64,000 nt of DNA from Ilumatobacteraceae bacterium (GTDB lineage Bacteria > Actinomycetota > Acidimicrobiia > Acidimicrobiales > Ilumatobacteraceae): positions 1,079,595 through 1,143,594 of the forward strand of contig JAWPMO010000001.1 in assembly GCA_033344875.1 (NCBI GenBank), written 5' to 3'. Below are positions 50,757-60,186 of this stretch, piece after piece. Every line of letters begins with the position of its first letter. Position 1 is the first letter of the stretch. A model generated the notes under the pieces. The model searched no databases, had not been told where the DNA came from, and worked only from the letters and a program-made list of their open reading frames with translations. The position numbers and the translations under genes are program-made.

Positions 50757-52745
50757 TCACGAGACGACCCCGGCAGGTTCGCGGCGCGTCGGCATCAACG
50801 TGACCGGCACCTCGCCACCTCGCTCGAGATCCTGCCCGGTGCCCTGGCTGCCGCCTGCGGGAGCGATCGGCGAGGCCACGACATGCTCGATGCCGTAGCC
50901 GGTGCAGACGCCGCAGTCGTAACAGGGTGTCCAACGACAGTCTTCGACGCCGGATTCGGCGAGCGCCTCGAGCCAGTCGCCCCACAGGAAGTCTTTGTGG
51001 AGCCCTGCGGTGAGGTGATCCCACGGGAGGATCTCACCCTCTTCACGGTGCCGGTAGACGTACCAGTCCATCGAGAGCCCCTCGGCGTCCATCGCCGACT
51101 CCCAGCGACGGAGGTCGAAGTGTTCGCCCCACTCCTGGAACAGCCCGCCTTCGCGCCACACCCGTTCGATCACACGGCCGACACGGCGGTCGCCGCGGGT
51201 GGCGATGCCCTCGGCGACGCTGGCGTCGGGGTGGTGCCACTTGACGTTGACACCCTTGGCCTTCTTCGCGGCGTCGCGGACCAGATTGATCTTGCGCCGA
51301 AGTTCGTCTTCGGTGTTCTGCCCGAACCACTGGAACGGGGTGTGCGGCTTGGGCACGAACCCGCCGAGGCTCACGGTGACCGACGCCCGTGGCGTGTGGC
51401 GCTTGCCGATCTCGACACAGTTCTTGGCGAGCTCGACGATGCCGAGCGTGTCCTCGTCGGTCTCGGTGGGCAGACCGGTCAGGAAGTACAGCTTCATGCG
51501 GGTCCAGCCCTGACTGAACGCCGACTCGACGGCTCCGTACAGATCTTCTTCGAGGATCAGCTTGTTGATCACCTTGCGGAGGCGCCACGAACCCGCCTCC
51601 GGGGCGAACGTGAGTCCGCTGCGGCGACCGTTGTTGACCTCGCCGGCGAGGCCGACGGTGAACGCATCGACCCGCAGCGACGGCAGGTTGATCGTCATCG
51701 TGTTGCAGTTGCCGGGGATCTCCTGTGCATCTTCGAGCACGCCACGAACGACGGGCTCGATGTCGGAGAAGTCGGCGGTCGACAGCGACGTCAGGCTGAC
51801 CTCGTCGTAGCCGGTCGATCTCAGGCCCTCACGGATCATGGTCCGGACCTGCTCGGCCGGACGCTCGCGCACCGGACGGGTGATCATGCCCGCCTGGCAG
51901 AAACGGCAGCCACGGGTGCAGCCGCGGAACACTTCGACGCTGAGACGGTCGTGCACCACTTCGGTGAGCGGCACGATCGGGCTCTTCGGGTACGGCCACT
52001 CCCCCAGGTCGGCGACGGTGCGCTTGTCGACCGTCGCGGGGACGTCGTCGAATCGGGGTTCGACCGAGACGATGTGTTCGCCGGCGCCGTCGTAGGTGAC
52101 GTCGTACATCGACGGCACGTACACACCCGGCACCTTCGACAGCTCACGCAGGAAGGCGGCCCGATCGGTCCGACCGGCGAGTTTCCACGCCCGGACCGCC
52201 TCGGTGATGTCGGCGACGACCTCTTCGCCCTCGCCGAGCACCGCCGCGTCGATGAAGTCGGCCAACGGCTCGGGATTGAAGGCTGCGTGCCCTCCGACGA
52301 TGACGACGAGGTCGTCGTCGCCGCGTTCGTCGGCACGGACGGGCGCACCGGCCAGATCGATCATGTTGAGCACGTTGGTGTACACCAACTCGCTCGACAG
52401 GTTGAACGCCAGGACGTCGAAGTCGGCGGCGTCACGATGGTTGTCGACGCTGAACAGCGGCACCTCGGCGGCACGCATCTCGGCGTTCATGTCGGACCAT
52501 GGCGAGTACGTCCGCTCCGCGACGGAGTGATCGCTCTCGTTCAGGATTTCGAAGAGGATCTGAAGCCCCTGGTTGGGCAGACCGATCTCGTACGTGTCGG
52601 GATACGCGAGGAGCCACTCCACCACGTCCTGCCGACCGAACTTGTCGGCGAGCGGGGTGATGGCGCCGTCTTCGCAGCCGATGTAACGAGCTGGTTTCTG
52701 CACCCGGGCCAAGAGCGGTTCGATCCGCGCCCAGAGTGTTGACAT
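50757..52745 (-). CDS. TIGR03960-type B12-binding radical SAM protein
   Basis: A 662-residue protein. The N-terminal ~190 residues are a cobalamin-binding-like Rossmann domain (VEWLLAYPDTYEIGLPNQGLQIL; DLVVIVGGHAAFNPEPLADF). The radical SAM core has Cys276, Cys280 and Cys283 in RGCTRGCRFCQAG, holding a 4Fe-4S cluster. A C-terminal region has further Cys (RWTPCYDCGVCTGYG) that could hold a second cluster. The substrate is unknown; the conserved link to DUF2344, rne and ribosomal genes suggests an RNA or ribosomal target. TAGGCT ends 9 bases before the ATG (52755-52760). Confidence 0.88.
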   Translation of the reverse strand: MSTLWARIEPLLARVQKPARYIGCEDGAITPLADKFGRQDVVEWLLAYPDTYEIGLPNQGLQILFEILNESDHSVAERTYSPWSDMNAEMRAAEVPLFSVDNHRDAADFDVLAFNLSSELVYTNVLNMIDLAGAPVRADERGDDDLVVIVGGHAAFNPEPLADFIDAAVLGEGEEVVADITEAVRAWKLAGRTDRAAFLRELSKVPGVYVPSMYDVTYDGAGEHIVSVEPRFDDVPATVDKRTVADLGEWPYPKSPIVPLTEVVHDRLSVEVFRGCTRGCRFCQAGMITRPVRERPAEQVRTMIREGLRSTGYDEVSLTSLSTADFSDIEPVVRGVLEDAQEIPGNCNTMTINLPSLRVDAFTVGLAGEVNNGRRSGLTFAPEAGSWRLRKVINKLILEEDLYGAVESAFSQGWTRMKLYFLTGLPTETDEDTLGIVELAKNCVEIGKRHTPRASVTVSLGGFVPKPHTPFQWFGQNTEDELRRKINLVRDAAKKAKGVNVKWHHPDASVAEGIATRGDRRVGRVIERVWREGGLFQEWGEHFDLRRWESAMDAEGLSMDWYVYRHREEGEILPWDHLTAGLHKDFLWGDWLEALAESGVEDCRWTPCYDCGVCTGYGIEHVVASPIAPAGGSQGTGQDLERGGEVPVTLMPTRREPAGVVS

Positions 52746-52754
52746 ATCGTCACC

Positions 52755-52760
52755 AGCCTA
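52755..52760 (-). promoter_or_regulatory. -10 hexamer TAGGCT
   Basis: Ends 9 bases before ATG 52745; probable promoter of the radical SAM-DUF2344-rne operon. Confidence 0.4.
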
Positions 52761-53082
52761 CCGCGAGTGACTGATTTCACCCCGGATGGTCACTCGGCCT
52801 ACTCGTTCGCTGGCACCCACTCCGTTCGGTCCGAACGGCGCGACCTCGCGAACATGAGCGTGGAACCGGCCCGACTCCGTCGCCCTCCTGCGTCGACCCC
52901 TCTCCATGACACGACGCCCCACCCAACCCGAGGCCGAACCCGTCGAACGACCTGCCACGAATCAACCAATCAAGGATCTGAGGCGGGATCGGTTCGTTCG
53001 AGGGCAAGGCGCAGCGAACCCGAGTTGCCCCTTGGCAACGAGCGGTGAGATGCAACGCAGCCATCGGGCGAACCGGACCGCC
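52761..53082. other. Gene-free stretch between the rodA and radical SAM genes
   Basis: I find no convincing gene or RNA here. CCGTTCGG-T-CCGAACGG (52822-52838) is a perfect palindrome with 8-bp arms. GTTGCC-CCTT-GGCAAC (53024-53039) is a 6-bp hairpin about 45 bases after the rodA stop on the minus strand and could be its terminator. Confidence 0.5.
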
Positions 53083-54237
53083 TCAGCGCATTCTTCGCAT
53101 GTGGACGGACTGGACCATGCCGAACATCGCGAAGTACACCAGCAGGCTCGACCCCCCGTAACTGATGAACGGCAGCGGTAGACCGGTCACCGGCATGATG
53201 CCGAGCGTCATGCCCACGTTCTGGAACACCTGCCAGAGCAACATCGTGAACACGCCGACGCAGATGTAGGTGCCGAACAGGTCGCGCGAGAGCGTCGCGA
53301 TGCGCCAGATGCGCATCAGCGCCACGACGAACAGCGACAGCAACGCCGCACATCCGATCAGACCGAACTGCTCGCCCACGGCGGCGAACGGGAAGTCGGC
53401 CCACATCACCGGCACGTCGCGCCCGTTGGTCAGCGGCCCTTCGAGCCATCCCTTGCCCCAGACGCCTCCGGTTCCGACGGCGCGGATCGCGTTGCGCACC
53501 TGGAACACCGAGTTCTCGCTGGTCTCCTGTCCGAGGAACACGCGGAGCCGCTCGGTCTGGTAGCTGTTGACGAACCCGCCGAGGAACGCCGACGCGACCG
53601 TGGCGACCGAGAGGAACGAGATGAGGGCGATGTATTTCGGTTTGGCCCCGGCGACGAGCAGTACACCCATCGCGATCGTCACGACGACCGAGGCCGAGCC
53701 GAGGTCGGGTTGGAGGATGATCAGCACCGACGGCACGCCGACGAGGATCAATCCGCCCACGAACCGGGCGTAGCTGACCTCGTCGGTGCGCTCTTCGGCC
53801 AGGAACGCACAGAGCGCGATCAGGGTCGTCAGTTTGGCGAGCTCGGCCGGCTGGAAGTTGATCGGGCCGAGATCGAACGAGATGTCGCTGCGTTCGGGCG
53901 CGACGAATCTGACGACCAGGAGCAACAGCAGCAGCGCGATCGTGAACGCGTACAGGAAGCTCGCGTGGTCTTTGAAGAACTGGTAGTCGAGCGACATCAC
54001 CACGGTCATCACCACGGCGGCGACGATCGCGAACACCACCTGCCGGGTCACGAACGCGTACGGGTCGAGGTCGACCTTGGTCCACGACGCCGAGTACACG
54101 ATGCAGCACCCGATGACCGTCAACAGGGCCTGGGTGCCCATCAACACCCAGTCGACGTTGCGACTCGGATCGCCGGGGCTCGACCGGATGTTGCCGAGTC
54201 CGCTGTCGGGACGCCGGGCGAGGAAGGTGAGTGCCAT
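53083..54237 (-). CDS. rodA: RodA-type SEDS peptidoglycan polymerase
   Basis: A 384-residue membrane protein with about 10 segments. SASVVVTIAMGVLLVAG, the block LQPDLGSASV with the catalytic-type Asp, and the end TGLPLPFISYGGSSLLVYFAMFGMVQSV are SEDS signatures. It polymerises glycan strands for cell elongation together with PBP2. Its ATG directly abuts the mrdA stop. Confidence 0.93.
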   Translation of the reverse strand: MALTFLARRPDSGLGNIRSSPGDPSRNVDWVLMGTQALLTVIGCCIVYSASWTKVDLDPYAFVTRQVVFAIVAAVVMTVVMSLDYQFFKDHASFLYAFTIALLLLLLVVRFVAPERSDISFDLGPINFQPAELAKLTTLIALCAFLAEERTDEVSYARFVGGLILVGVPSVLIILQPDLGSASVVVTIAMGVLLVAGAKPKYIALISFLSVATVASAFLGGFVNSYQTERLRVFLGQETSENSVFQVRNAIRAVGTGGVWGKGWLEGPLTNGRDVPVMWADFPFAAVGEQFGLIGCAALLSLFVVALMRIWRIATLSRDLFGTYICVGVFTMLLWQVFQNVGMTLGIMPVTGLPLPFISYGGSSLLVYFAMFGMVQSVHMRRMR

Positions 54238-56493
54238 CTACTCGATCGCCCCCGGGCGAGCACCGGTCACGTAGTCGATCCCGAACTGGCCGACGTAGCA
54301 CGATGTGTCGTCGAGCCCGAGGGACGGCGCCGACGTCGTCGCGTCGAGGTCGAGCGGATCCGACGGCACGACCGGGTCGGCTTCGGTGATGCCCGACAGC
54401 ATCAGGAACATGCACTTGACGACCGGGGCAGCCGCCTGCGACCCGTACCCGGACTTCTCGAGGTAGGCCGCCACCACGTACGGATGCTCGTCGTCGGGCA
54501 GCAAGGCGTCGGTGGAAGGGTCGACCGCGAAGCCGGTGAACACCGACGAGTCGTTCCACGGGTAGTTGCCTTGGCCCTGGGCGGTGCCCGTCTTGCCGGC
54601 GACCTGGATCGCTTCGCTCGGGTAGCCGACGAACAGTTCCTCGGCCGTCGTGCTGCGGCCGTTCTTGCCGGGACCGGTGGTCACACGGCGCAGCCCGCTG
54701 ACCAAGGGGGTACGGATCGTCGACGGCATCGGAATCTGGCGGATCAGCTGTGGCTCGGATTCGTCGGAGAACACCGTGCCGCGCTCCGGGTCGGCGAAAC
54801 CCGGCTCGCCGTCGGGGGTGCCCGGCTGCCAGATGTTGGCGATGATCGACGGCTGGAACACGAAACCGCCGTTCGCGACCGTCGCGTAGCCGGTGGCGAG
54901 GTGGAGCGGCGTCGCGGACAGCAGCCCCTGTCCGATGGCGAGCTGCACGTTGTCGCCGACGAAGTAGCCGATGCCCTCGTCCTTGCTGATGACCCCGAGT
55001 TCGGCGTAGCGACGCTTGAGATCGGCGTCGGGCACGGTGCCGTCGAACTCGAAGGGCAGCTCGATGCCGGTGTCGGCACCGAACCCGAACAGTTCGACCT
55101 GATCCTGCAGCACCGGTTCGAAGTCGTTCTGCACCATGATCTGGTCGCCGATGCGGTAGAAGAACGCGTCGGACGACACCGCCAGCGCCTCTTCGACGTT
55201 GACCTCGCCGTACACACATGGCTTCCCGTTGAAGCTGCAGATCGCGTTCCGGTACTCGCAACGGATCAAGCCGGTTTCGCACGCGGCGCGGTTCGACACC
55301 GCCTCGTCGCTCAAGACGTAGGTACCGGTGTCGTTGAAGTACTCGGTGGCGCTGATCAGCCCGCTATTGAGCGCGGCGTACGCGGTGAACAGCTTGAAGG
55401 TGGAGCCGAGGTTGTAGCGGCCCTGGATCGCTCGGTTGACGAGGATCGAGCGATCGGGGTCGATCGGGTCGCCGAACTCGTCGACCGACGGGAACAGTTG
55501 CGAGAACTTCGAGCCCGACAGTCCTGCCTCGAACCAGCGGTTGTCGAAGGTCGGATAGCTCGCCATCGCGATCACTTCGCCGGTGTCGTAGTCCATCACC
55601 ACCGTCGAACCGGCCGGTGCCTTGTACCTGACCGTGTCGGGCCGGCTGGGGTCCATCTTGTCGAGCGAACCATCCGGCTTCTTCACGATCGGGTTGCGCA
55701 CCTCCTGCGTGCGCCGCGCCTCGAGCGTCGTCTCCAGGAGCTGTTCGGCGTACTGCTGCACGTCGAGGTCGATCGTGAGCTGCACGTCGAAGCCGTTGAC
55801 CGGCGGCACCTCCTCGATCACCCTGACCGGACGGTTGGCCCCGTCGACCTCGACCTTGCGGTACCCCCAGGCACCGTGCAGGACCTGCTCCATCTCCAGC
55901 TCGACGCCGAACTGACCGATCCGCTCGTTGCGGATGTAGCCCTCGTCGAGTTTCTCGTCGAGCTGCTCGGCGGTGATCGCTCCCATGTAGCCCACGACGT
56001 GGGCGGCGTGCGGCGCGTACGGATAGACGCGTCGCCACTCGGTCAGGATCTCGACGCCCGGGAAGTCTTCGATCCGCTCCAGCAGAGCGATCGCCGTCGG
56101 TTCGTCGATGTCCTCCTTGATCGGCATGGGGAGAAACGGGCTGTACACGTTGGACTGGAACCGGCGCTCCATCTCCTCGATCGGGACCTGCACCCAACCG
56201 GAGATCCGTTGGAAGATCTCGTCGCGCTGCGACTTGCGTCGGAGCACCTGCCAGTCGATCGCCACGGTGAGCACGCGCTCGTTGTCGGCGAGGATCCGCA
56301 TGTCGGCGTCGAAGACGCGCCCCCGCTCGGGAGCGAGCGGGATCGTTCTCGTCTTGGCGAACGTCACCGATTCCTGCAGCTCGTCGGCCTTCACCGTCTG
56401 GAGGAACCACAGGCGTACACCGAGCAGGGAGAACAGCGTGACGCCGACCAGGGCGAGAACGCCGAGTCGGGTCGCGCGACGGTCAATCGCCAT
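54238..56493 (-). CDS. mrdA: Penicillin-binding protein 2 (transpeptidase)
   Basis: A 751-residue protein. There is one N-terminal membrane helix (LGVLALVGVTLFSLLGVRLWFL), a pedestal domain with GRVFDADMRILADNE, and a transpeptidase domain with Ser364-T-F-Lys367 and AGKTGTAQGQG. An insert with several Cys (NRAACETGLIRCEYRNAICSFNGKPC) lies after the SxxK and may form disulfides outside the cell. It cross-links glycan strands made by RodA. It is in the order mreB-mreC-mreD-mrdA-rodA. Confidence 0.92.
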   Translation of the reverse strand: MAIDRRATRLGVLALVGVTLFSLLGVRLWFLQTVKADELQESVTFAKTRTIPLAPERGRVFDADMRILADNERVLTVAIDWQVLRRKSQRDEIFQRISGWVQVPIEEMERRFQSNVYSPFLPMPIKEDIDEPTAIALLERIEDFPGVEILTEWRRVYPYAPHAAHVVGYMGAITAEQLDEKLDEGYIRNERIGQFGVELEMEQVLHGAWGYRKVEVDGANRPVRVIEEVPPVNGFDVQLTIDLDVQQYAEQLLETTLEARRTQEVRNPIVKKPDGSLDKMDPSRPDTVRYKAPAGSTVVMDYDTGEVIAMASYPTFDNRWFEAGLSGSKFSQLFPSVDEFGDPIDPDRSILVNRAIQGRYNLGSTFKLFTAYAALNSGLISATEYFNDTGTYVLSDEAVSNRAACETGLIRCEYRNAICSFNGKPCVYGEVNVEEALAVSSDAFFYRIGDQIMVQNDFEPVLQDQVELFGFGADTGIELPFEFDGTVPDADLKRRYAELGVISKDEGIGYFVGDNVQLAIGQGLLSATPLHLATGYATVANGGFVFQPSIIANIWQPGTPDGEPGFADPERGTVFSDESEPQLIRQIPMPSTIRTPLVSGLRRVTTGPGKNGRSTTAEELFVGYPSEAIQVAGKTGTAQGQGNYPWNDSSVFTGFAVDPSTDALLPDDEHPYVVAAYLEKSGYGSQAAAPVVKCMFLMLSGITEADPVVPSDPLDLDATTSAPSLGLDDTSCYVGQFGIDYVTGARPGAIE

Positions 56494-56534
56494 GGGTCGA
56501 GTCTCGCGTGTTCGTCACCCGGATGGGTCGCGCG

Positions 56535-57065
56535 TCAGGCATCGGTGAGCACCTTCCACTCGGGTCGACCGAGCTTGAGCGCCCAGCGAGCGATGGGCAC
56601 GAGGGCGATGCTGAAGATCGCCGCAGCGACCGCGACCACCGGCACGATGGTCCACATCTCTGGCACGAAGGCGTCCTGTTCGCCGATGAAACGTCGGACC
56701 ACCGGGACGCCGGCCTCGCCCACCCCGGCACCGACACCCACGAAGATCGCGGCGAGCCACCAGGTGGTGTCGATCCGGATCACGTCGACCCAGCCGGCGA
56801 CCGCTCCGGCGAGGCCCATCGTGATCGCCGATGACCCCAGCGGCGACCCGACCGACAGGTCGAACATGATGCCGAGCACGAAGCCCGTGATCGCCCCACG
56901 CTCGGGCCCGCCGGCCGCGCCGGCCGCCGCGGCGAAGGCCAGCACCACCTGCACGATGACGCCGAACGGCTGGAGTTCGACGAAGAGCGTCTTCTGCAGG
57001 GCGAGCAGCATCATCCCCACCGGGATGACGCGCGTGAGCGAACTCGTCAGCAGCGCGGCGATCAT
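56535..57065 (-). CDS. mreD: MreD-like rod-shape membrane protein
   Basis: A 176-residue protein with five or six membrane segments and few polar motifs, as expected for MreD. ITGFVLGIMFDLSVGSPLGSSAITMGLAG is the most MreD-like part. The ATG overlaps the mreC stop by ATGA. Identification rests mainly on position. Confidence 0.8.
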   Translation of the reverse strand: MIAALLTSSLTRVIPVGMMLLALQKTLFVELQPFGVIVQVVLAFAAAAGAAGGPERGAITGFVLGIMFDLSVGSPLGSSAITMGLAGAVAGWVDVIRIDTTWWLAAIFVGVGAGVGEAGVPVVRRFIGEQDAFVPEMWTIVPVVAVAAAIFSIALVPIARWALKLGRPEWKVLTDA

Positions 57066-58135
57066 CGAAGCTCGGTCGGCGGCTGGTACAGGATGACCGA
57101 CAGGAAACTCAGCCGGCCGAGATCGACGTTGAGTTCGACCTCCAACTCCAGCCCGGCCGTCCCGGGGTTCTCGATCACGTTGGCGACCGTGCCGACCGGG
57201 ATTCCGGGAGGCGCCAGACTGAGGCTGCCGCCGGACGTCAGGATCTGGTCACCCACCTCGATCCGACCGAACTGCGGCGAGTCGGCGATGAACCTCACCC
57301 GCGGCAGGTCCTCGCTGCCGAAGCCGTTGAGGTCGCCCGTCTCACGGGTCTCCTCGATCGGTTCGGGCAGGGTGGTCGTCGTGGTGCTCGTCGACGTCGA
57401 GGTCGACGTCGTCGTGGTGCCCGGCTGCGGCGACGAGTCGGTCGGCAGGCTGTCGTCGGTCGGCAGTGTCGTCGAGGTGGTGCTGGTCGTGGTCGTGCTC
57501 GTCGTGGTGGTGACGTCGTCGACCGGGAGCCCACTCGGCACGGTGACCGGGGGCTCGGTCGTCGGGGTCGGGAAGACCTCGGCGACGACCTTGACCGGCA
57601 CGTGGTACTGGGGATCGGTGACGAGCATCACGATCGACGTCTCGGGATTCACCTGGGTGATCTTGCCGACGAGACCGGCCTCGTTGACGACGGGCATCCC
57701 GACCTTGATGCCGTTGAGCGACCCGCGGTTGATCTCGACCCGCTGGTCGAAGTTGCTGGGCGACGAACCGATGATCTCGCCGGTGACACGGTCGTACGCA
57801 GCGAGCGATTCGAGGTTGAGGAGCGCTCGCAGGTCGCGGTTCTCGATCATCGCGTTGAGCCCGCTGACACGGATGTTGAGCGACTCGTCGACGAGTCGTT
57901 GCAGACGTTCGTTCTCGGCCTTGAGGTCGTCGACCTCGGTGATCCCGCTCCACACCCGGGCCACCGGTGTCGTGACCACGTCACCGGCGATCTCGAACGG
58001 GCGCAGTGCGTAGCTGAAGCCGGTGCGCGCCGCGTTGAAGATCGCATTCCCGCGCAGATCGAGGGTGATGAGCAGGATCGACGTCAGCAACAGGATGATG
58101 ATGGTGCGCCGTCGACCGGCCGAGTAGATCGCCAT
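57062..58135 (-). CDS. mreC: MreC rod-shape protein with Thr-rich insert
   Basis: A 357-residue protein. It has an N-terminal membrane helix, a coiled coil (DLKAENERLQRLVDES), then the MreC beta barrels (GEIIGSSPSNFDQRVEINRGSLNGIKVGMPVVNEAGLVGKI; later SPQFGRIEVGDQILTSGGS). About 65 residues between the two barrels (near 195-260) are almost only Thr, Ser and Pro with Asp, an insertion not usual in MreC. It scaffolds the elongasome outside the membrane. Confidence 0.92.
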   Translation of the reverse strand: MAIYSAGRRRTIIILLLTSILLITLDLRGNAIFNAARTGFSYALRPFEIAGDVVTTPVARVWSGITEVDDLKAENERLQRLVDESLNIRVSGLNAMIENRDLRALLNLESLAAYDRVTGEIIGSSPSNFDQRVEINRGSLNGIKVGMPVVNEAGLVGKITQVNPETSIVMLVTDPQYHVPVKVVAEVFPTPTTEPPVTVPSGLPVDDVTTTTSTTTTSTTSTTLPTDDSLPTDSSPQPGTTTTSTSTSTSTTTTTLPEPIEETRETGDLNGFGSEDLPRVRFIADSPQFGRIEVGDQILTSGGSLSLAPPGIPVGTVANVIENPGTAGLELEVELNVDLGRLSFLSVILYQPPTELR

Positions 58136-58147
58136 CGGGCGCCCGGA

Positions 58148-59182
58148 TCAGTCGTCGCCGCCGAGCGACATCAGCCCCCGCATGGCGTCGATGTTCTCGA
58201 GGGCCCGCCCGGACCCGATGACCACGCTGTACAGCGGTTCGTCGGCGACCCGGATCGGCATCCCCGTCTCGTGCGACAGCCGCTGGTGCAGCCCACCGAG
58301 CAGCGCACCGCCGCCCGTGAGCATGATCCCGTCTTCCATGATGTCGGCCGCGAGCTCGGGCGGCGTCTTGTCGAGTGTCGTCTTCACGGCATCAACAATG
58401 GCACTGACCGGCTCGGCGAGGGCTTCGCGCACGTGCTCGGTGGTGAGCTGGATGGTGCGCGGCAGACCGGACACGAGGTCGCGACCGCGGATGTCGGCGG
58501 TCAACTCCTCCTCCATCGGCCAGGCCGAACCCATCTGGATCTTGATCTCCTCGGCGGTCCGGTCGCCGATAGCGAGCGAGTACTCCTTCTTGACGTACTG
58601 GAGGATCGCGTCGTCGAGTTCGTCGCCGGCCACCCGGACCGACTGCGCCGTGACGATGCCCCCGAGCGAGATGACGGCGACCTCGGTGGTGCCGCCACCG
58701 ATGTCGACGACCATGTTGCCGCTCGGCTCGTGGACGGGCAGGTCGGCGCCGATCGCCGCTGCCATGGGCTCTTCGATGATGTGGACGGGCTTGCGGGCGC
58801 CGGCGTACTCGGCCGCGTCCTTGACCGCTCGCTGCTCGACACCGGTGATGCCCGACGGCACGCAGATGATCATCCGCGGCTTGGACCACTTGCTGGCGTG
58901 CACCTTCTGGATGAAGTACCGCAGCATCTTCTCGCACACCTCGAAGTCGGCGATGACGCCGTCTTTGAGGGGGCGGATCGCCTTGATGTGGTTGGGTGTT
59001 CGACCCATCATCCGTTTGGCCTCGACGCCGACCGCGACCGGCCGACCGTCGTTGACGTTGATCGCGACCACCGACGGCTCGTCGAGGACGATGCCGGTGC
59101 CGCGCGCGTAGATGAGCGTGTTCGCCGTACCGAGGTCGATGGCCAGGTCACGACCGAGACTCAGTGGATTGCTCCGTGCCAT
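58148..59182 (-). CDS. mreB: MreB actin-like cell-shape protein
   Basis: A 344-residue protein. [30 protein letters not shown] is phosphate loop 1, [18 protein letters not shown] loop 2, and [16 protein letters not shown] the adenosine site. It assembles filaments that guide RodA/PBP2. A strong AAAGGAGGT lies 4 bases before the ATG. The same mRNA also carries a small upstream reading frame that overlaps this start. Confidence 0.95.
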   Translation of the reverse strand: MARSNPLSLGRDLAIDLGTANTLIYARGTGIVLDEPSVVAINVNDGRPVAVGVEAKRMMGRTPNHIKAIRPLKDGVIADFEVCEKMLRYFIQKVHASKWSKPRMIICVPSGITGVEQRAVKDAAEYAGARKPVHIIEEPMAAAIGADLPVHEPSGNMVVDIGGGTTEVAVISLGGIVTAQSVRVAGDELDDAILQYVKKEYSLAIGDRTAEEIKIQMGSAWPMEEELTADIRGRDLVSGLPRTIQLTTEHVREALAEPVSAIVDAVKTTLDKTPPELAADIMEDGIMLTGGGALLGGLHQRLSHETGMPIRVADEPLYSVVIGSGRALENIDAMRGLMSLGGDD

Positions 59183-59247
59183 GCCGACCTCCTTTCGGTG
59201 AGGACGCGGTGGTCGGCCGAGAGGCCGACGTCACCAGACTCGCTCAT
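59161..59247 (-). CDS. Possible 28-codon leader reading frame overlapping mreB
   Basis: ATG 59247 follows TAACAT (59255-59260) at 7 bases, so it would be leaderless. It codes for 28 residues ([20 protein letters not shown] and 8 more) and ends 21 bases inside mreB in another frame. Ribosomes translating it would pass over the mreB ribosome site. It could control mreB or simply be chance. Confidence 0.3.
   Translation of the reverse strand: MSESGDVGLSADHRVLTERRSAWHGAIH
59187..59195 (-). promoter_or_regulatory. Strong Shine-Dalgarno sequence of mreB
   Basis: AAAGGAGGT on the minus strand, the best ribosome site in the window, 4 bases from ATG 59182. Confidence 0.8.
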
Positions 59248-59257
59248 GGGAGCGATG

Positions 59258-59668
59258 TTACAGATTCGGGAAGAAGATGCTGATCTCGCGCTCCGCGCTG
59301 GCGAGCGAGTCGCTGCCGTGGACCAGGTTCTCGGTGAAGAGGATGCCGAGGTCACCACGGATCGTGCCGGGCTCGGCGGTGCGCGGGTTGGTGGCGCCCA
59401 TCATCTTGCGGACGACCTCCCAGGTGTCTTCCGGGCCCTCGACGACCATGGCCACGACCGGCCCACGGCTCATGAACTCGACGAGGTCGTCGTAGAAGCC
59501 CTTGCCGACGTGCTCTTCGTAGTGTCGGGCCAGGGTGTCGGCGTCGAGCTGACGGAGCTCCATCGCCACGATGTCGAGGTTCTTGGCCTCGAAACGGGAG
59601 ACGACCTCGCCGACCAGCTTGCGCTCGACGGTGTCCGGCTTGAGAAGGACGAGTGTGCGATCAGACAT
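59258..59668 (-). CDS. ndk: Nucleoside diphosphate kinase
   Basis: A 136-residue protein. RTLVLLKPDTVERKLVGEVVSRFE is the opening, MVVEGPEDTWEVVRKMMGATNPRTAEPGTIRGDLG the nucleotide site, and NLVHGSDSLASAE holds the phosphorylated His. It balances NTP pools, downstream of the purine genes in function. TAGCCT ends 8 bases before the ATG (59677-59682). Confidence 0.96.
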   Translation of the reverse strand: MSDRTLVLLKPDTVERKLVGEVVSRFEAKNLDIVAMELRQLDADTLARHYEEHVGKGFYDDLVEFMSRGPVVAMVVEGPEDTWEVVRKMMGATNPRTAEPGTIRGDLGILFTENLVHGSDSLASAEREISIFFPNL

Positions 59669-59737
59669 GGGCGCTGAGGCTACCGGCGATGTTGCCGACC
59701 GGGGCTCTCGCCCGCAGGGCGACTAGCTTCGGCGCGC

Positions 59738-60160
59738 ATCGACGCCGAACGCCGCAACGAGTTCATCCGTGGGCCGAAGTGGCGGACGCGCACGTCGCCG
59801 GAGCGGCGTCACCGAGCCGCGCTCGTGACGTTCGCGCTCGTGGTCGTGACCGGTGCGGTCATCCTCGGCGGGCTGATGTGGCTGCTCTCGTGGCTCGGTG
59901 CTCCGTCATGGGTGGTGATCGCCCCGTGGGCCGTGCCGACCGCAGCGACCATCCTGTGGGCGATCTTCACGCCGGTGCCGGCGGCCGTGACCGACGACGA
60001 CGACGACGCGTGGACCACCTACTCGATCCAGTACGTCCTCGTCGGCGAGGACCACCCTCGCTCGGGACCTGCCCGCGTCATCACCTCGACCCTGTTCGGG
60101 GCACCGATCCTGTGGTCGCTGCTGGTGTTCGGGCTCAGCACGCTCGTCGGCCTCTTCTGA
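59738..60160 (+). CDS. Small two- or three-helix membrane protein, possible ATC start
   Basis: The safe part runs from GTG 59825 (111 residues) with three hydrophobic segments. In frame upstream, 29 codons of basic, coding-like sequence (DAERRNEFIRGPKWRTRTSPERRHR) reach back to an ATC at 59738. TAGCTT (59724-59729) ends 8 bases before that ATC. No ATG, GTG or TTG lies between. The protein may therefore use a rare ATC start, or the real start may be GTG 59825. No family is recognised. Confidence 0.5.
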   Translation: MDAERRNEFIRGPKWRTRTSPERRHRAALVTFALVVVTGAVILGGLMWLLSWLGAPSWVVIAPWAVPTAATILWAIFTPVPAAVTDDDDDAWTTYSIQYVLVGEDHPRSGPARVITSTLFGAPILWSLLVFGLSTLVGLF

Positions 60161-60186
60161 CGCCGGCGATCCCGGCCCGACCATCG

